Positions 8,641 through 16,711 of a stretch of DNA of 50,987 nt are shown one piece after another. The first letter of the stretch is position 1. The number at the start of each line of letters is the position of its first letter. The notes beneath the pieces are model-generated. The model ran no database searches. It saw nothing but the letters and a program-made list of their open reading frames with translations, and had not been told where the DNA came from. This DNA comes from an uncultured Acetatifactor sp. (GTDB lineage Bacteria; Bacillota; Clostridia; Lachnospirales; Lachnospiraceae). Where the stretch lies: positions 1-50,987 of the forward strand of contig CAJUFI010000028.1 in the NCBI GenBank assembly GCA_910585665.1, written 5' to 3'. Both the position numbers and the translations under genes were made by a program.

Positions 8641-8685
8641 GTTAACCAATGTCCCGAATCTGGTACTATATAAGCGAAAGCTTTC
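8641..8685 (+). promoter_or_regulatory. Conserved promoter block A (shared with the ECF-sigma gene)
   Basis: It carries GTTAAC, then CTGGTACTATATAAG, then the perfect palindrome GAAAGCTTTC, in 45 bp. The same elements with the same spacing occur on the minus strand at 14925-14969 in front of the ECF-sigma fusion gene. The upstream AAC element plus a fixed-distance downstream box resembles an ECF-sigma promoter, and the palindrome just past it could be an operator. Recognition by the sigma factor at 13287-14780 is inference. Confidence 0.6.
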
Positions 8686-8742
8686 AAAATACGGCATTGG
8701 GCCCTGGCCAACACACGAAAAATATAGAAAGAAGGAAGCATT

Positions 8743-9762
8743 ATGAAAAGAGAATTTGGAGAAAAGAGTTACCGTCCGGTAAAATTTGAATTCAGCGCCG
8801 TTTTTTTCGGCAGCGCCAACATGGAATATCAGAATCTGTTCAACAGGAAGCTTCCCGGCAATATCCTGGCGAGCGCCTACCGCACTCCTATGACCGTCCA
8901 CCAGCTTGCCGTGGAGCTGGGCGTGGCTTCGGCATATCTGGAGGATGAAATCGCCGTCTTGGAAAAATACAATCTGCTCACGGCTCTGCCAGGCGGCAAG
9001 TATCAGACACGGCTGATCATATTTACGGAAGAATTCATGAATGAATTTTATCAAAAGGCGGAACAGGGCATTGCCCCAGCGGTGAAGAACATCCTTGCGG
9101 ATACCGCGAAAAAGCTGCCCCGGCTGCGGGAACTGCAGTTCATCGGTTCCGGGCTGGACGACAATTCCCTTCTGTGGGATCTGCTCTTCGAAATGATCCG
9201 GGAAGGGTGGATGCTTTCCAAAGCAGTGCAGAAGAAAATTTCTGATACCCATAGCCTTTACAGCGGTCTTAACGGTATTTGCTATGGACATACTTATGAG
9301 GTTCCAAGTGACTGCGTATACAAACTCCCCTCCTGTGCCAGATACTGCCAGGTTGGGGGCTGCTATGCCGCATCCTATGCAGATTTCGGTATTCTGCCTG
9401 ACAAGAACCGCTATACTTCCCATATGGAAGAGGTGAAGGCCAGCCTGGATGCCATGCTGTCCGGCGAAGCCGATGCGCTTCTCCCCGTCGTCACCAAAGA
9501 GCAGAAGGACGCTGCTCTGGAAATCCTTCAGGAAGAGCTATCTGCTTTTGCCAGCCTGTTTGACACGCTGTGCGGCTGCGCCCGTTCTATCCTGCAGGCC
9601 CATGCGCCCGAAAGCGTGAGCGCGCTCATCGACCCTGTGCTGGCCAACGTGCTGTTTTTCAAAACGGTGAGTCTATTCGGTGTCTGCGCCGTCAGGACAG
9701 AAGCATTGACCATTCCCGAAGACGAACGTCTGCTGGGCGGGATGATTTATGCCACTGAGTGA
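8743..9762 (+). CDS. Stand-alone paralogue of the C-terminal domain of the ECF-sigma fusion protein
   Basis: The 339-residue protein aligns end to end with residues 161-497 of the protein at 13287-14780 (MKREFGEKSYRPVKFEF against MEREFGAKSYQPEKFDF; both have NRKLPGNIL or DRKLPGNIL, ELGVAS.YLEDEIA and LLTALPGG). The region around residues 50-90 looks like a winged helix (PMTVHQLAVELGVASAYLED). The rest is unrecognised and has scattered Cys residues. The start follows GAAGGAAGCATT. The DNA just upstream (AAAATATAGAAAGAAGGAAG) resembles the sequence before the internal Met of the sigma gene, so this gene probably arose by loss of the sigma part while keeping the promoter. It may modulate the sigma factor or bind the shared operator (inference). 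Confidence 0.8.
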   Translation: MKREFGEKSYRPVKFEFSAVFFGSANMEYQNLFNRKLPGNILASAYRTPMTVHQLAVELGVASAYLEDEIAVLEKYNLLTALPGGKYQTRLIIFTEEFMNEFYQKAEQGIAPAVKNILADTAKKLPRLRELQFIGSGLDDNSLLWDLLFEMIREGWMLSKAVQKKISDTHSLYSGLNGICYGHTYEVPSDCVYKLPSCARYCQVGGCYAASYADFGILPDKNRYTSHMEEVKASLDAMLSGEADALLPVVTKEQKDAALEILQEELSAFASLFDTLCGCARSILQAHAPESVSALIDPVLANVLFFKTVSLFGVCAVRTEALTIPEDERLLGGMIYATE

Positions 9763-10265
9763 GATTTCAGATCCGGCATCGGAACCTCTGTCTGTACATG
9801 GGGCGCAAGCGGCAGCTGTTGTCTGCCATTTGCGTCCCCTCGCATTTCTATCACGTTCAGCCCCAGGCGGCGCGATAACTCCCTTTTCGGTAAAACTGTT
9901 CCTCAAAGCATATATTCGGCTTTTTCTTCGCCATCATAATCCAGAAGATTTCTTTTTCTGTTTTCCTCCGGGCAAAAAAAAGGAATACTCTCTCGAAATA
10001 GATTGTCTGTAATATCGGGTAATATATTTCCGCATTTGCATATTATTTTTGACATAATCTCTATCTCCCCGAATCCTGAGTTATATGCTTGATTATAAAA
10101 TATATGCCTGCTGCTTGCAATGCATATTTAAAAGGCCGCTTTTCCAAAGCCTTCCAAAAACTGTGGCACAATAAAATTCATGTATCCAAAACAAAAAAGA
10201 CATGGTATGATAGAAGGTAATGACAGGCTCATCTAAGAAACCTGAAAGGAAATAAGGCTATAGCA
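9763..10265. other. Non-coding gap with a hairpin and an AT-rich half
   Basis: No gene is supported. An imperfect hairpin at 9800-9839 (GGGGCGCAAGCGGCAG paired with CTGCCATTTGCGTCCCC) may mark the end of the preceding transcript, though no T-tract follows. From about 9950 the sequence is AT-rich and must contain the promoter of the Uma2 gene; a TATGAT at about 10206 is a possible -10 with no clear -35. Confidence 0.4.
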
Positions 10266-10811
10266 TTGGCACAGATAAGGACTTATACAGAAGAAGACTA
10301 TTACAATCTGCCGGAGGATATCCGGGCTGAGCTGGTGAACGGGCAGCTTTATTACATGGCCGCGCCCAGCAGAATCCACCAGAAAATACTCAATTTCCTG
10401 AACACGGAAATCAACCTCTATATCCGCTCTAAGAAAGGCTCCTGTGAAGTCTATCCGGCCCCTTTTGCCGTCAGGCTGTTTGCGGATGATGACAAAACTG
10501 TAGTGGAGCCGGACATCAGCGTGATCTGTGACCTGGACAAGCTGACTGACCGGGGGTGCACCGGAGCACCCGACTGGGTCATCGAAATCGTCTCCCCAAG
10601 CACTTCCAGCCACGACTACGTGCGCAAGCTGAATCTATACATGGATGCCGGCGTAAGAGAATATTGGATTGTTGACCCTCAAAAAACTTCCGTCTATGTA
10701 TATCATCTGGAAGAGACAAAATTCGAGACCGCGGCATACACTTTCCGGGACAGAATCAAAGCCAACATCTATGATGATTTATGGATTGACTTCCATGGAT
10801 TTGAGGGATAG
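10266..10811 (+). CDS. Uma2-family (DUF820) putative restriction-type endonuclease
   Basis: The 181-residue protein carries the family's PD-(D/E)XK-like pattern: an early D/E-rich stretch with MAAPSRIHQKIL, EPDISVICD around residue 80, and WVIEIVSPSTSSHDYVRKL, then YMDAGVREYWIVDP. Length and motif order are normal for Uma2 proteins, which are abundant in cyanobacteria and some Firmicutes and whose cellular role is poorly known. The start appears to be TTG (10266), with AAGG 8 nt upstream; no nearby ATG fits. It stands alone on the plus strand. Confidence 0.8.
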   Translation: MAQIRTYTEEDYYNLPEDIRAELVNGQLYYMAAPSRIHQKILNFLNTEINLYIRSKKGSCEVYPAPFAVRLFADDDKTVVEPDISVICDLDKLTDRGCTGAPDWVIEIVSPSTSSHDYVRKLNLYMDAGVREYWIVDPQKTSVYVYHLEETKFETAAYTFRDRIKANIYDDLWIDFHGFEG

Positions 10812-11003
10812 GCAATGCACCGGATGCATGGCTGCAGCTTGCCAGACCGCTCCATCCATATCTGAAAGCGATATCCCCCAGTCCCTCTTTGATTTCCTGT
10901 CTGCTTTCTTCATTGGAACCGCGCTCACCAGCGAAAGCTTTCGGGAACATGGCGCCAAATTCCATCGCTGGTGAGCATAAAAAACAAATCAGGAGGAAAC
11001 CCC

Positions 11004-11494
11004 ATGCTAATCCGCCAATATGCTCCGTCAGATTGCAGAGAACTGACAGAGCTTTTCTACAATACCGTACATCAGGTCAACGCAAAAGACTACACAAAGG
11101 AGCAGCTGGATGCCTGGGCTTCCGGGAAGGTGGATCTGCATCAGTGGAACCGGTCTCTCCAGGAGCACTGCAGCGTGGTGGCAGTCGAAAACGAAGTGAT
11201 ACCGCAAAAGCAGTGGTCGGGCGGCTTCGGGCGGACGGTTTCCCTTACATCACCGCCACCCATGACATCAACAATCCCCGAAGCGGCAACGTGATGCGGC
11301 AGCTAGGCATGCAGTACCGGTATTCCTATGAAGAACAGTGGCAGCCCAAAAAACTCCTGGTCACTTTCCGGATGTACCAGCTGAACCTGAATTGTGACGA
11401 AAACTGGGTATACCGGAAATACTGGGAAGCATCAAAGGTGCATTTCGTGGAGCCTCACCTTCTTCCTTCTGATAAAGGGACGCCTGATTACTGA
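11004..11494 (+). pseudogene. Chimera of two GNAT acetyltransferase fragments, out of frame
   Basis: A good ribosome site (AGGAGGAAACCCC) precedes an ATG that opens MLIRQYAPSDCRELTELFYN and continues to WNRSLQEHCSVVAVENEVI, the N-terminal third of a YafP-like GNAT. At about 11200 the sequence changes to the C-terminal half of a different, RimJ/RimL-like GNAT (ADGFPYITATHDINNPRSGN, then EEQWQPKKLLVTFRMYQLNL), which is in another frame. The middle of both proteins, including the acetyl-CoA site, is missing. The C-terminal part runs on antisense into the end of the ABC exporter gene at 11361. A deletion between two neighbouring GNAT genes explains it. Confidence 0.78.
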
Positions 11495-13223
11495 ACAATT
11501 CCGAATACAGGCCGCATTTCTGCATCAGTTCGGAATGGGAGCCATCTTCCACTATATTCCCTTTGGAGAACACGAGGATGCGGTTGGCGAACTTACAGCT
11601 TCCCAGTCTGTGGGAGACGAAAAACGATATGGCACCCTGGGTAATCAGGTCGTATTTCTGGTACAGTTCATATTCAATTCTAGGATCCAGGGCGGCCGTG
11701 GGTTCGTCCAGAATCTTGACTTTGCTGGCCCTGTGCAGTGAGCGGGCGATGGCGATCTGCTGCCCTTCTCCCCCGCTGGGCTCGATTCCGCGGTCGTCAA
11801 ATATCCGGTATACATTGGTATCGAAATGCTGCGGGTACTGGTTGATGACCTTATCCAACAGGCCTAATTCCGACAGCTCCTGGACAAAGCTTTCCTCCAT
11901 CTTCTCCTGGTCGCTCATGGTGATGTTCTCCTCTATGGTGGCGGCGAACAGGGAGTAGTCCTGAAAAGCCGCGGAGAACAGGCCGATGTAATCCTCGTAG
12001 GAATACTCCCTGATGTCCACGCCGTTCACCAGAATCGTCCCCTCGGTAGGGTCATACAGGCGCATCAGCAGCTTGATGAAAGTGGATTTTCCGCTTCCGT
12101 TCTCCCCCACGATGGCAATCCGGTCAGCGCTGTCCAGCTTGAGATTTATGTTTTTCAGCGCATAGGTGTCCGATGTGCCGTATCGGAAGGAGACATTCCG
12201 AAATTCTATGGAAAGGGGCCTGGAGCAGTCCACGACCCTGCCGGAACCGGACTGCATCTTGGGAATATTCATGTAATCCCTGAAATCCTGGAAATACATA
12301 TCGAAGGAATGCACATATACAATCTTGTCCAGGATGGCGCCCATAATCTGGGCATAGCTGGTCAGCGCCGAGATATAGAGCGTAAAGTCGCCCACGGAGA
12401 TGGTTCCCCTGACCAGCATGGAGATCACGAAGAAATAGCCCAGTCCAATCTGTATGACATAGAACAGGTTCGACAAGGTCTCGCTTAGGACATGCCTTCC
12501 CCAGATTCTGGCATAGAATCTGACATTCGCGTCATAATGGTTCCTCATTTTGCGCAGCAGCGTGGGCTTGTAGGAGAAGACGCGGATATCCTTCATATAT
12601 TTATGGTCGGAAATGATATTGGTATAGTAGTGGGTCTTCCGCTCATGCTTAATCTTCTCGTCCTGATCCTGCTTCTCTTTTTTCTTGATGCTGCCGCCCA
12701 CCCGGAAGGAGATAAGCGTGAACAGCAGATTGACGGCCACCACCAGGGGGCTGAATTTATAAATGATGTAAATGTAGCTGATGGCCGTAATGGAATGCTG
12801 GATAATCTGCATGGAACAGGTGAATATGTAGCCGAAGCCCCAGCCGCCTGCATAGATATAATTTTTCGCCTTCTCGCTCTGCTCCTGGAAAGCGTTCGAC
12901 TCCAGCATGTCAAGATCCGCGTCCATCAGCCTTTCGCTCATGTCCATCTGGAAGTCCGAGAACAGCCTGGAGGAATAGTTGCCGGCTCCATATCCCACCC
13001 AGGAGGTGCCGATATTCAGAATCAGGAAGCTCGCCACATATAACAGGACGAACAGAATGGCCTCCTCTTCAAAGCCGTCCGCCGCCGTATCCAGGATCAA
13101 TTTGGGGATATAAATCAGCAGCACTGGGCTCAGGGCGCTCATCACTGTGGACAGGACGCTTAATAGGATGTATTTGGGCTGTTTTCTCAGCGCGTATTTG
13201 AAAAAATAGAGAAATCCTTTCAT
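11361..13223 (-). CDS. ABC exporter, fused membrane and ATP-binding domains (downstream of ECF sigma)
   Basis: The 620-residue protein has a six-helix membrane region in residues 1-310 and an ATPase domain with Walker A (GENGSGKS), a variant signature PSGGEGQQ in place of LSGGQ, Walker B (VKILDEPT) and H-loop (FVSHR). It starts after AAAGGAAAG, 63 bp behind the ECF-sigma gene, so both form one operon driven by block B (14925-14969). Roughly the last 30 residues after SLYQKEE are coded antisense to a GNAT fragment and do not look like exporter sequence, so the original C-terminus was probably lost in the rearrangement at 11450-11490. The domain itself is complete, so it may still work. Its substrate is unknown. 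Confidence 0.88.
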   Translation of the reverse strand: MKGFLYFFKYALRKQPKYILLSVLSTVMSALSPVLLIYIPKLILDTAADGFEEEAILFVLLYVASFLILNIGTSWVGYGAGNYSSRLFSDFQMDMSERLMDADLDMLESNAFQEQSEKAKNYIYAGGWGFGYIFTCSMQIIQHSITAISYIYIIYKFSPLVVAVNLLFTLISFRVGGSIKKKEKQDQDEKIKHERKTHYYTNIISDHKYMKDIRVFSYKPTLLRKMRNHYDANVRFYARIWGRHVLSETLSNLFYVIQIGLGYFFVISMLVRGTISVGDFTLYISALTSYAQIMGAILDKIVYVHSFDMYFQDFRDYMNIPKMQSGSGRVVDCSRPLSIEFRNVSFRYGTSDTYALKNINLKLDSADRIAIVGENGSGKSTFIKLLMRLYDPTEGTILVNGVDIREYSYEDYIGLFSAAFQDYSLFAATIEENITMSDQEKMEESFVQELSELGLLDKVINQYPQHFDTNVYRIFDDRGIEPSGGEGQQIAIARSLHRASKVKILDEPTAALDPRIEYELYQKYDLITQGAISFFVSHRLGSCKFANRILVFSKGNIVEDGSHSELMQKCGLYSELFSNQASLYQKEEGEAPRNAPLMLPSISGIPSFRHNSGSAGTSGK

Positions 13224-13286
13224 TTTTCTTTCCTTTCTTTGACATAAACTTTAACAGGATTTTTCACCCGTTCTCCACTGAATATA

Positions 13287-14780
13287 CTATATTCCATACA
13301 CAAACCCGCCCAGGGGCCAATCATCCTCAGAGATTGTCAGCGCCCCCGACTTGACCGCAAGGCCCCCGATCAGACCCACCGTGATAAAAAGCAGCACATT
13401 TGCCGTGACCGGTCCCACGATTTCCCTTATGGACTCAGGGGCATGAATCTGCATGATGGAAAGGGCACAGCCGTACAGCGATTCATACAGCCTGGCGAAA
13501 GACGCGATCTCTTCCCGGAGGATTTCCGACACCTCTTCCATCTGCTCTTTGTCAAAGACGGGAGCCATCGCTTCCGTCTCCCCGGCCAGCACAGAATCCA
13601 GGCTGTGGATGATTTCGTTTCTATGGGATGAGAAACGGTTCTTCGCGGGCAGAACGCAGTAATCTGCATAACAGGCCGCATAGTCGGAACGTAAACCGGC
13701 GTATCCGGCGAAAGCCCTTGTCTCGTATGGACGGTTCATGCCCATCCTATAGGTGCTTCCATAGCAGATAACGCCCTTGCTGTAGAGACCGGTGTCCGGA
13801 AGCGTCTCTTCCCGACCGGCCATGAAGAGCCCCCAGCCTTTCCTGGTCATCTCGAACAGCAGCGCCCACAGGAGACGGTTGTCCTCCAGGTCGGAACCGG
13901 CGAACCTAAGTTCCCGCAGCTTTGGCAGCTTTTTCGCCACATCCTCCAGGACTTCTTTTACATCCCGCATAACGGACTTCTCCGCTGTCCGGAAGAACTC
14001 TTCCATATATTCTTCCGTGAGGATGACCAGGCGGGCCTGGTATCTGCCGCCGGGCAGCGCAGTGAGCAGACGGTACCGTTCCAACAGGGCGATTTCGTCC
14101 TCTAAGTATACGCTGGCCACCCCCAGCTCGATGGCAAGCTGCCTGATGGTCATGGGAATGTGGTAGGTACTGACCAGGATATTTCCCGGCAGCTTCCTGT
14201 CGAACAGCCGCTGATATTCCATGTTGGCCATTTCTTTAAATATGATATGAAAGTCAAATTTCTCCGGCTGATAGCTCTTTGCTCCGAATTCTCTCTCCAT
14301 ACTGATTCCTTCTCTCAATATTTTCCGTGTCTTGAACAGGTAATATTTCACCATTTCCAGGGAGATATGGAGCCTGGACGCAGTCTCCGCACAGGAAAGC
14401 CCCTCGAAATAATAGGCCACGGTGCATTCCCGGTATTCTCTGGAAAGCAGGGCCAGTTCCCGGCGGAGCGTACAGAACTGTTCGTTCCGCAGAATATCCT
14501 GGATGAAGTCCTTATCGTCCGCGGCTTCCTCGTCAAGCTCCTGGCATTGGCGGCGGCTCTTTTTGTACAGATATTTCTTGTAGGTGTTGGCCGCGATGGC
14601 CCAGATATAGCCGAAGAAGGCATTTTCGTCCCGTATCTTCGGAGCGCTTTTCAGGATGGCAAGGATGATGTCCCCGGCCAGGTCCTCCGCGTCCTCCTTG
14701 TGGGACACCCGCGAAAGGGCGTATGCGAAGATGGTCTTCATGTTCTCCTCCACCAATGCCGAAATCTTTTTCTGCTCCAT
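13287..14780 (-). CDS. ECF-type RNA polymerase sigma factor with a 340-residue C-terminal extension
   Basis: The 497-residue protein has sigma region 2 at residues 10-75 (EDAEDLAGDIILAIL, FFGYIWAIAANTYKKY), sigma region 4 at about 100-155 (EYRECTVAYYFEGLSCAETA, HISLEMVKYYLFKTRKIL), and then a long C-terminal domain that exists alone at 8743-9762. Usual ECF factors are about 170-200 residues, so the extension is a fused regulatory module. The start is ATG 14780, after GGAGG; the open frame continues upstream only through a repeat element. An internal Met (residue 161) has its own ribosome site. The gene is followed by an ABC exporter in the same operon and preceded by promoter block B, with a MITE-like element inserted in the leader. 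It probably activates its own promoter and block A (inference). Confidence 0.85.
   Translation of the reverse strand: MEQKKISALVEENMKTIFAYALSRVSHKEDAEDLAGDIILAILKSAPKIRDENAFFGYIWAIAANTYKKYLYKKSRRQCQELDEEAADDKDFIQDILRNEQFCTLRRELALLSREYRECTVAYYFEGLSCAETASRLHISLEMVKYYLFKTRKILREGISMEREFGAKSYQPEKFDFHIIFKEMANMEYQRLFDRKLPGNILVSTYHIPMTIRQLAIELGVASVYLEDEIALLERYRLLTALPGGRYQARLVILTEEYMEEFFRTAEKSVMRDVKEVLEDVAKKLPKLRELRFAGSDLEDNRLLWALLFEMTRKGWGLFMAGREETLPDTGLYSKGVICYGSTYRMGMNRPYETRAFAGYAGLRSDYAACYADYCVLPAKNRFSSHRNEIIHSLDSVLAGETEAMAPVFDKEQMEEVSEILREEIASFARLYESLYGCALSIMQIHAPESIREIVGPVTANVLLFITVGLIGGLAVKSGALTISEDDWPLGGFVYGI
14298..14313 (-). promoter_or_regulatory. Internal ribosome site and Met start within the sigma fusion gene
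   Basis: AGAAGGAATCAGT-ATG lies at the exact boundary between sigma region 4 and the C-terminal domain. The stand-alone paralogue begins at the matching Met with AGAAGGAAGCATT-ATG. Translation from here would release the C-terminal domain as a separate 337-residue protein. Sequence evidence only. Confidence 0.45.
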
Positions 14781-14798
14781 AGTTTCCTCCGTGAATGG

Positions 14799-14903
14799 TA
14801 AGGAATTGTCTACAAATAACTGATGCGAGTTTATAGCCGTTTTCGTTGTATTTCTGGGCTTTCTCCTAAACAAGTTGCATCAGTTATTTTCCGACAATTC
14901 CTA
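14799..14903 (-). repeat. MITE-like palindromic element, copy 2
   Basis: This full-length 105-bp copy is in reverse orientation to copies 1 and 4. It begins TAAGGAATTGTCTACAAATA and ends CCGACAATTCCTA, flanked by TA on both sides. It lies between promoter block B and the ribosome site of the sigma gene, so it would be transcribed as a long hairpin in that leader. Confidence 0.85.
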
Positions 14904-14924
14904 AAATGAACATTGTTGCATTTT

Positions 14925-14969
14925 GAAAGCTTTCACTTATATAGTACCAGATTTGGGGCGGCGGTTAAC
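14925..14969 (-). promoter_or_regulatory. Conserved promoter block B (ECF-sigma/ABC operon)
   Basis: On the minus strand it carries GTTAAC (14964-14969), CTGGTACTATATAAG and the palindrome GAAAGCTTTC (14925-14934), with exactly the spacing of block A at 8641-8685. The conservation continues for a few bases past the palindrome (AAAAT.C). It is the likely autoregulated promoter of the sigma/exporter operon. Confidence 0.6.
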
Positions 14970-15043
14970 AGGGAAATGAAAAATTTTATCCCGGAACCCG
15001 GAAAGCTGTCATTTGGGTTCCTGTCATTTCAGCAGATTTCAAA

Positions 15044-15072
15044 TTGACACGTCCCTCTCCCGGTGTTATAAT
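15044..15072 (+). promoter_or_regulatory. Consensus sigma-A promoter for the FMN riboswitch/riboflavin transporter
   Basis: Perfect TTGACA (15044-15049), 17-bp spacer, perfect TATAAT (15067-15072), about 25 bp ahead of the FMN riboswitch. Confidence 0.85.
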
Positions 15073-15098
15073 TGGGGAAACAACCGAATAGCAGCAAT

Positions 15099-15240
15099 GT
15101 CTTCAGGGCAGGGTGACCCACGCGGAAAGCCAAGTCTTTCGCGCAAGGGAATTCCCGATCGGCGGTGACAGTCCGCGGGTGCGAAAGCACGGGGGCCGGT
15201 GGAATTCCGGTACCGACGGTATAGTCCGGATTAAAGAAGG
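15099..15240 (+). ncRNA. FMN riboswitch (RFN element)
   Basis: All the hallmark RFN segments are present in order: CTTCAGGGCAGGGTG, AATTCCCGATCGGCGGTGA, CAGTCCGCG, GGTGGAATTCCGGTACCGAC and GGTATAGTCCGGAT followed by AAAGAAG. It folds as the known six-way junction that binds flavin mononucleotide and shuts off riboflavin uptake or synthesis genes. The variable P-arm between 15170 and 15200 is short. Downstream lies an expression platform and then the transporter gene. Confidence 0.95.
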
Positions 15241-15318
15241 TGTATTGAGATTGTCAGAAGGATTCTGACTGATTTTCGTACTCTTTTTTTCAAATTGCTC
15301 TGTTGACATTTCAATGCG

Positions 15319-15380
15319 CCTTAAAAAATCACACCTGAACGGCATTTGGATGCTTTCAGGTGCTCATTTTTTAAGGAGGT
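15319..15380 (+). terminator. Expression platform: terminator-like hairpin that also covers the ribosome site
   Basis: CACCTGAA (15332-15339) pairs with TTCAGGTG (15355-15362), followed by CTCATTTTTT. The outer CCTTAAAAAA (15319-15328) can pair with TTTTTTAAGG (15367-15376), which covers the first bases of the AAGGAGG ribosome site (15373-15379). FMN could therefore act by terminating transcription, by hiding the ribosome site, or both. Confidence 0.7.
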
Positions 15381-15388
15381 ATTCTAAA

Positions 15389-16048
15389 ATGAATCTCAGC
15401 AAAATCGACAGGACAAAGAAACTCACAACCACTGGCATGCTCTGTGCGCTGGCTTACGCCGCCGCGGTTTTTGGCCGCATCCCCCTTGTGCTCTTTCTGA
15501 AGTATGACCCCAAAGACGTCATCATTGTAATCGGCGGGCTGATTTTCGGCCCACTCACCTCGCTGGCCATTTCCGTCATGGTCTCTCTGGCGCAGATGGT
15601 CACCGTCAGCGGCACGGGCATCCTGGGCTGCGTCATGAACATCATTTCCAGCTGCTGCTTTTCCTGTACTGCCGCGTCCTTCTACAAAAGAAAACGCACG
15701 CTGTCCGGGGCCATGGTGGGCCTGCTCTGGGGCTGCGGGTGCCAGGCTGCGGCCATGCTGCTCTGGAATTATCTGATTTCGCCGATTTACATGGGAATCC
15801 CGCGGGAAGCTGTGGCGGAATTGCTGCTTCCGGCGTTCCTGCCCTTCAATCTGATCAAGGGAGGGTTGAACGCGGCAATCACCATGCTTCTGTACAAGCC
15901 TTTCGTCACTGCCCTGCGCCGCGCGGGCCTTCTGGAACCGGAACGCAGCCCGGAGAAGCTGCGGCCCAACCTCGGCACCGTCCTGGCGGCCCTGTTCCTG
16001 ATTGTCAGCTGTGTGCTGCTGATCCTTTCTATCCGCCATGTGATTTGA
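15389..16048 (+). CDS. ribU: Riboflavin ECF transporter substrate-binding protein (RibU-like)
   Basis: A 219-residue integral membrane protein with about five or six hydrophobic helices. It begins MNLSKIDRTKKLTTTGMLCA and has the GMLCALAYAAAVFGRIP and DPKDVIIVIGGLIFGP segments typical of RibU S components. It binds riboflavin and works with the shared EcfA/A'/T energising module encoded elsewhere. The start at 15389 follows TTAAGGAGGT; a longer in-frame start would lie in the riboswitch platform. The FMN riboswitch just upstream confirms the substrate class. The gene is a single-gene transcript; a MITE-like hairpin 22 bp past the stop may help end it. Confidence 0.93.
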   Translation: MNLSKIDRTKKLTTTGMLCALAYAAAVFGRIPLVLFLKYDPKDVIIVIGGLIFGPLTSLAISVMVSLAQMVTVSGTGILGCVMNIISSCCFSCTAASFYKRKRTLSGAMVGLLWGCGCQAAAMLLWNYLISPIYMGIPREAVAELLLPAFLPFNLIKGGLNAAITMLLYKPFVTALRRAGLLEPERSPEKLRPNLGTVLAALFLIVSCVLLILSIRHVI

Positions 16049-16070
16049 ACCGGACTGCTTGCGGGCTTCT

Positions 16071-16144
16071 TAAGGAATTGTCTACAAATAACCGCTAGGG
16101 CTTTTCCTAGAGCAATTGAAGCGGTTATTTTCCGACAGTTCCTA
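16071..16144 (-). repeat. MITE-like palindromic element, short 74-bp variant (copy 3)
   Basis: It has the same ends as the other copies (TAAGGAATTGTCTACAAATA at one side, TTATTTTCCGACAGTTCCTA at the other) but a different, shorter centre (CTAGGGCTTTTCCTAG is itself an inverted repeat). The whole folds into one long hairpin just after ribU and just before a DUF4143 remnant, with TA at both edges. Confidence 0.75.
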
Positions 16145-16151
16145 ACTGCGT

Positions 16152-16420
16152 TCAGATACAAAATGCCGCATACAAAGGAACAATCTTTTTATTGTCCTCA
16201 AACGCGAAGTTCTTTGCGGAGAGCTTGATGGCATAGGCAGGCTGGTAGGTGTCCATATAGACCTTTAAGCTCTTTGCCTTGGTGTTGTCTGCAGATTTGA
16301 CCTCAATGGGAATCAATCCGCCGTCACGCTGGATGACAAAATCAATTTCAGCTCCGCGCTGGGACTCCGAGTAGTCAATGGTGATGTCGCCGAACACTTT
16401 TCTCTGGATTATCTTCTCCC
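16152..16420 (-). pseudogene. C-terminal fragment of an AAA/DUF4143 ATPase
   Basis: The minus strand encodes SESQRGAEIDFVIQRDGGLI, PIEVKSADNTKAKSLKVYMD and a tail ending KKIVPLYAAFCI, the typical last 75 residues of archaeal/bacterial AAA proteins with a C-terminal DUF4143 nuclease-like domain. The whole N-terminal ATPase (about 300 residues) is absent. The sequence upstream (about 16420-16560) is open but not recognisable. The fragment ends 7 bp from the repeat element at 16071-16144, which may mark the deletion edge. Confidence 0.65.
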
Positions 16421-16711
16421 GGCGCTCCCTGCGCAGGTGCGCCTCGATCCGCGCGTCTGTATCCTTTCGGACAGTGAAATTTGCCGCAATGTCCCTGATG
16501 TCTTTCGCCCATGAGCCGGGGCACCTTGGAACAAATACGTTCCTGTGGAGAAAATGAAAAGCATTGATAAAATCCGGAAATGCTGATACAATGAATTTCA
16601 GTGGGCGACAGGCTGAAAGGAAAGTTGGAATATCGATAATATATATCCAAAATATGATATACAGCATGGCTGCAGCCCGGATTCCGGCACGGAAAAGAGG
16701 AGGGAACGCAA

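Noticed and set aside
9800..9839. Hairpin after the stand-alone domain gene as an intrinsic terminator
   Set aside because: Stem is imperfect and no T-tract follows on either strand; kept only as a note within the gap entry.
10931..10944. A further GAAAGCTTTC palindrome like that of promoter blocks A and B
   Set aside because: It lacks the GTTAAC and TACTATATAAG elements at the fixed distance and lies before a broken GNAT gene, so it is probably chance.
11361..13223. Variant ABC signature PSGGEGQQ as a sign of a dead ATPase
   Set aside because: Walker A, Walker B, Q-loop region and H-loop are intact and the SGG core remains, so the exporter is probably still functional.
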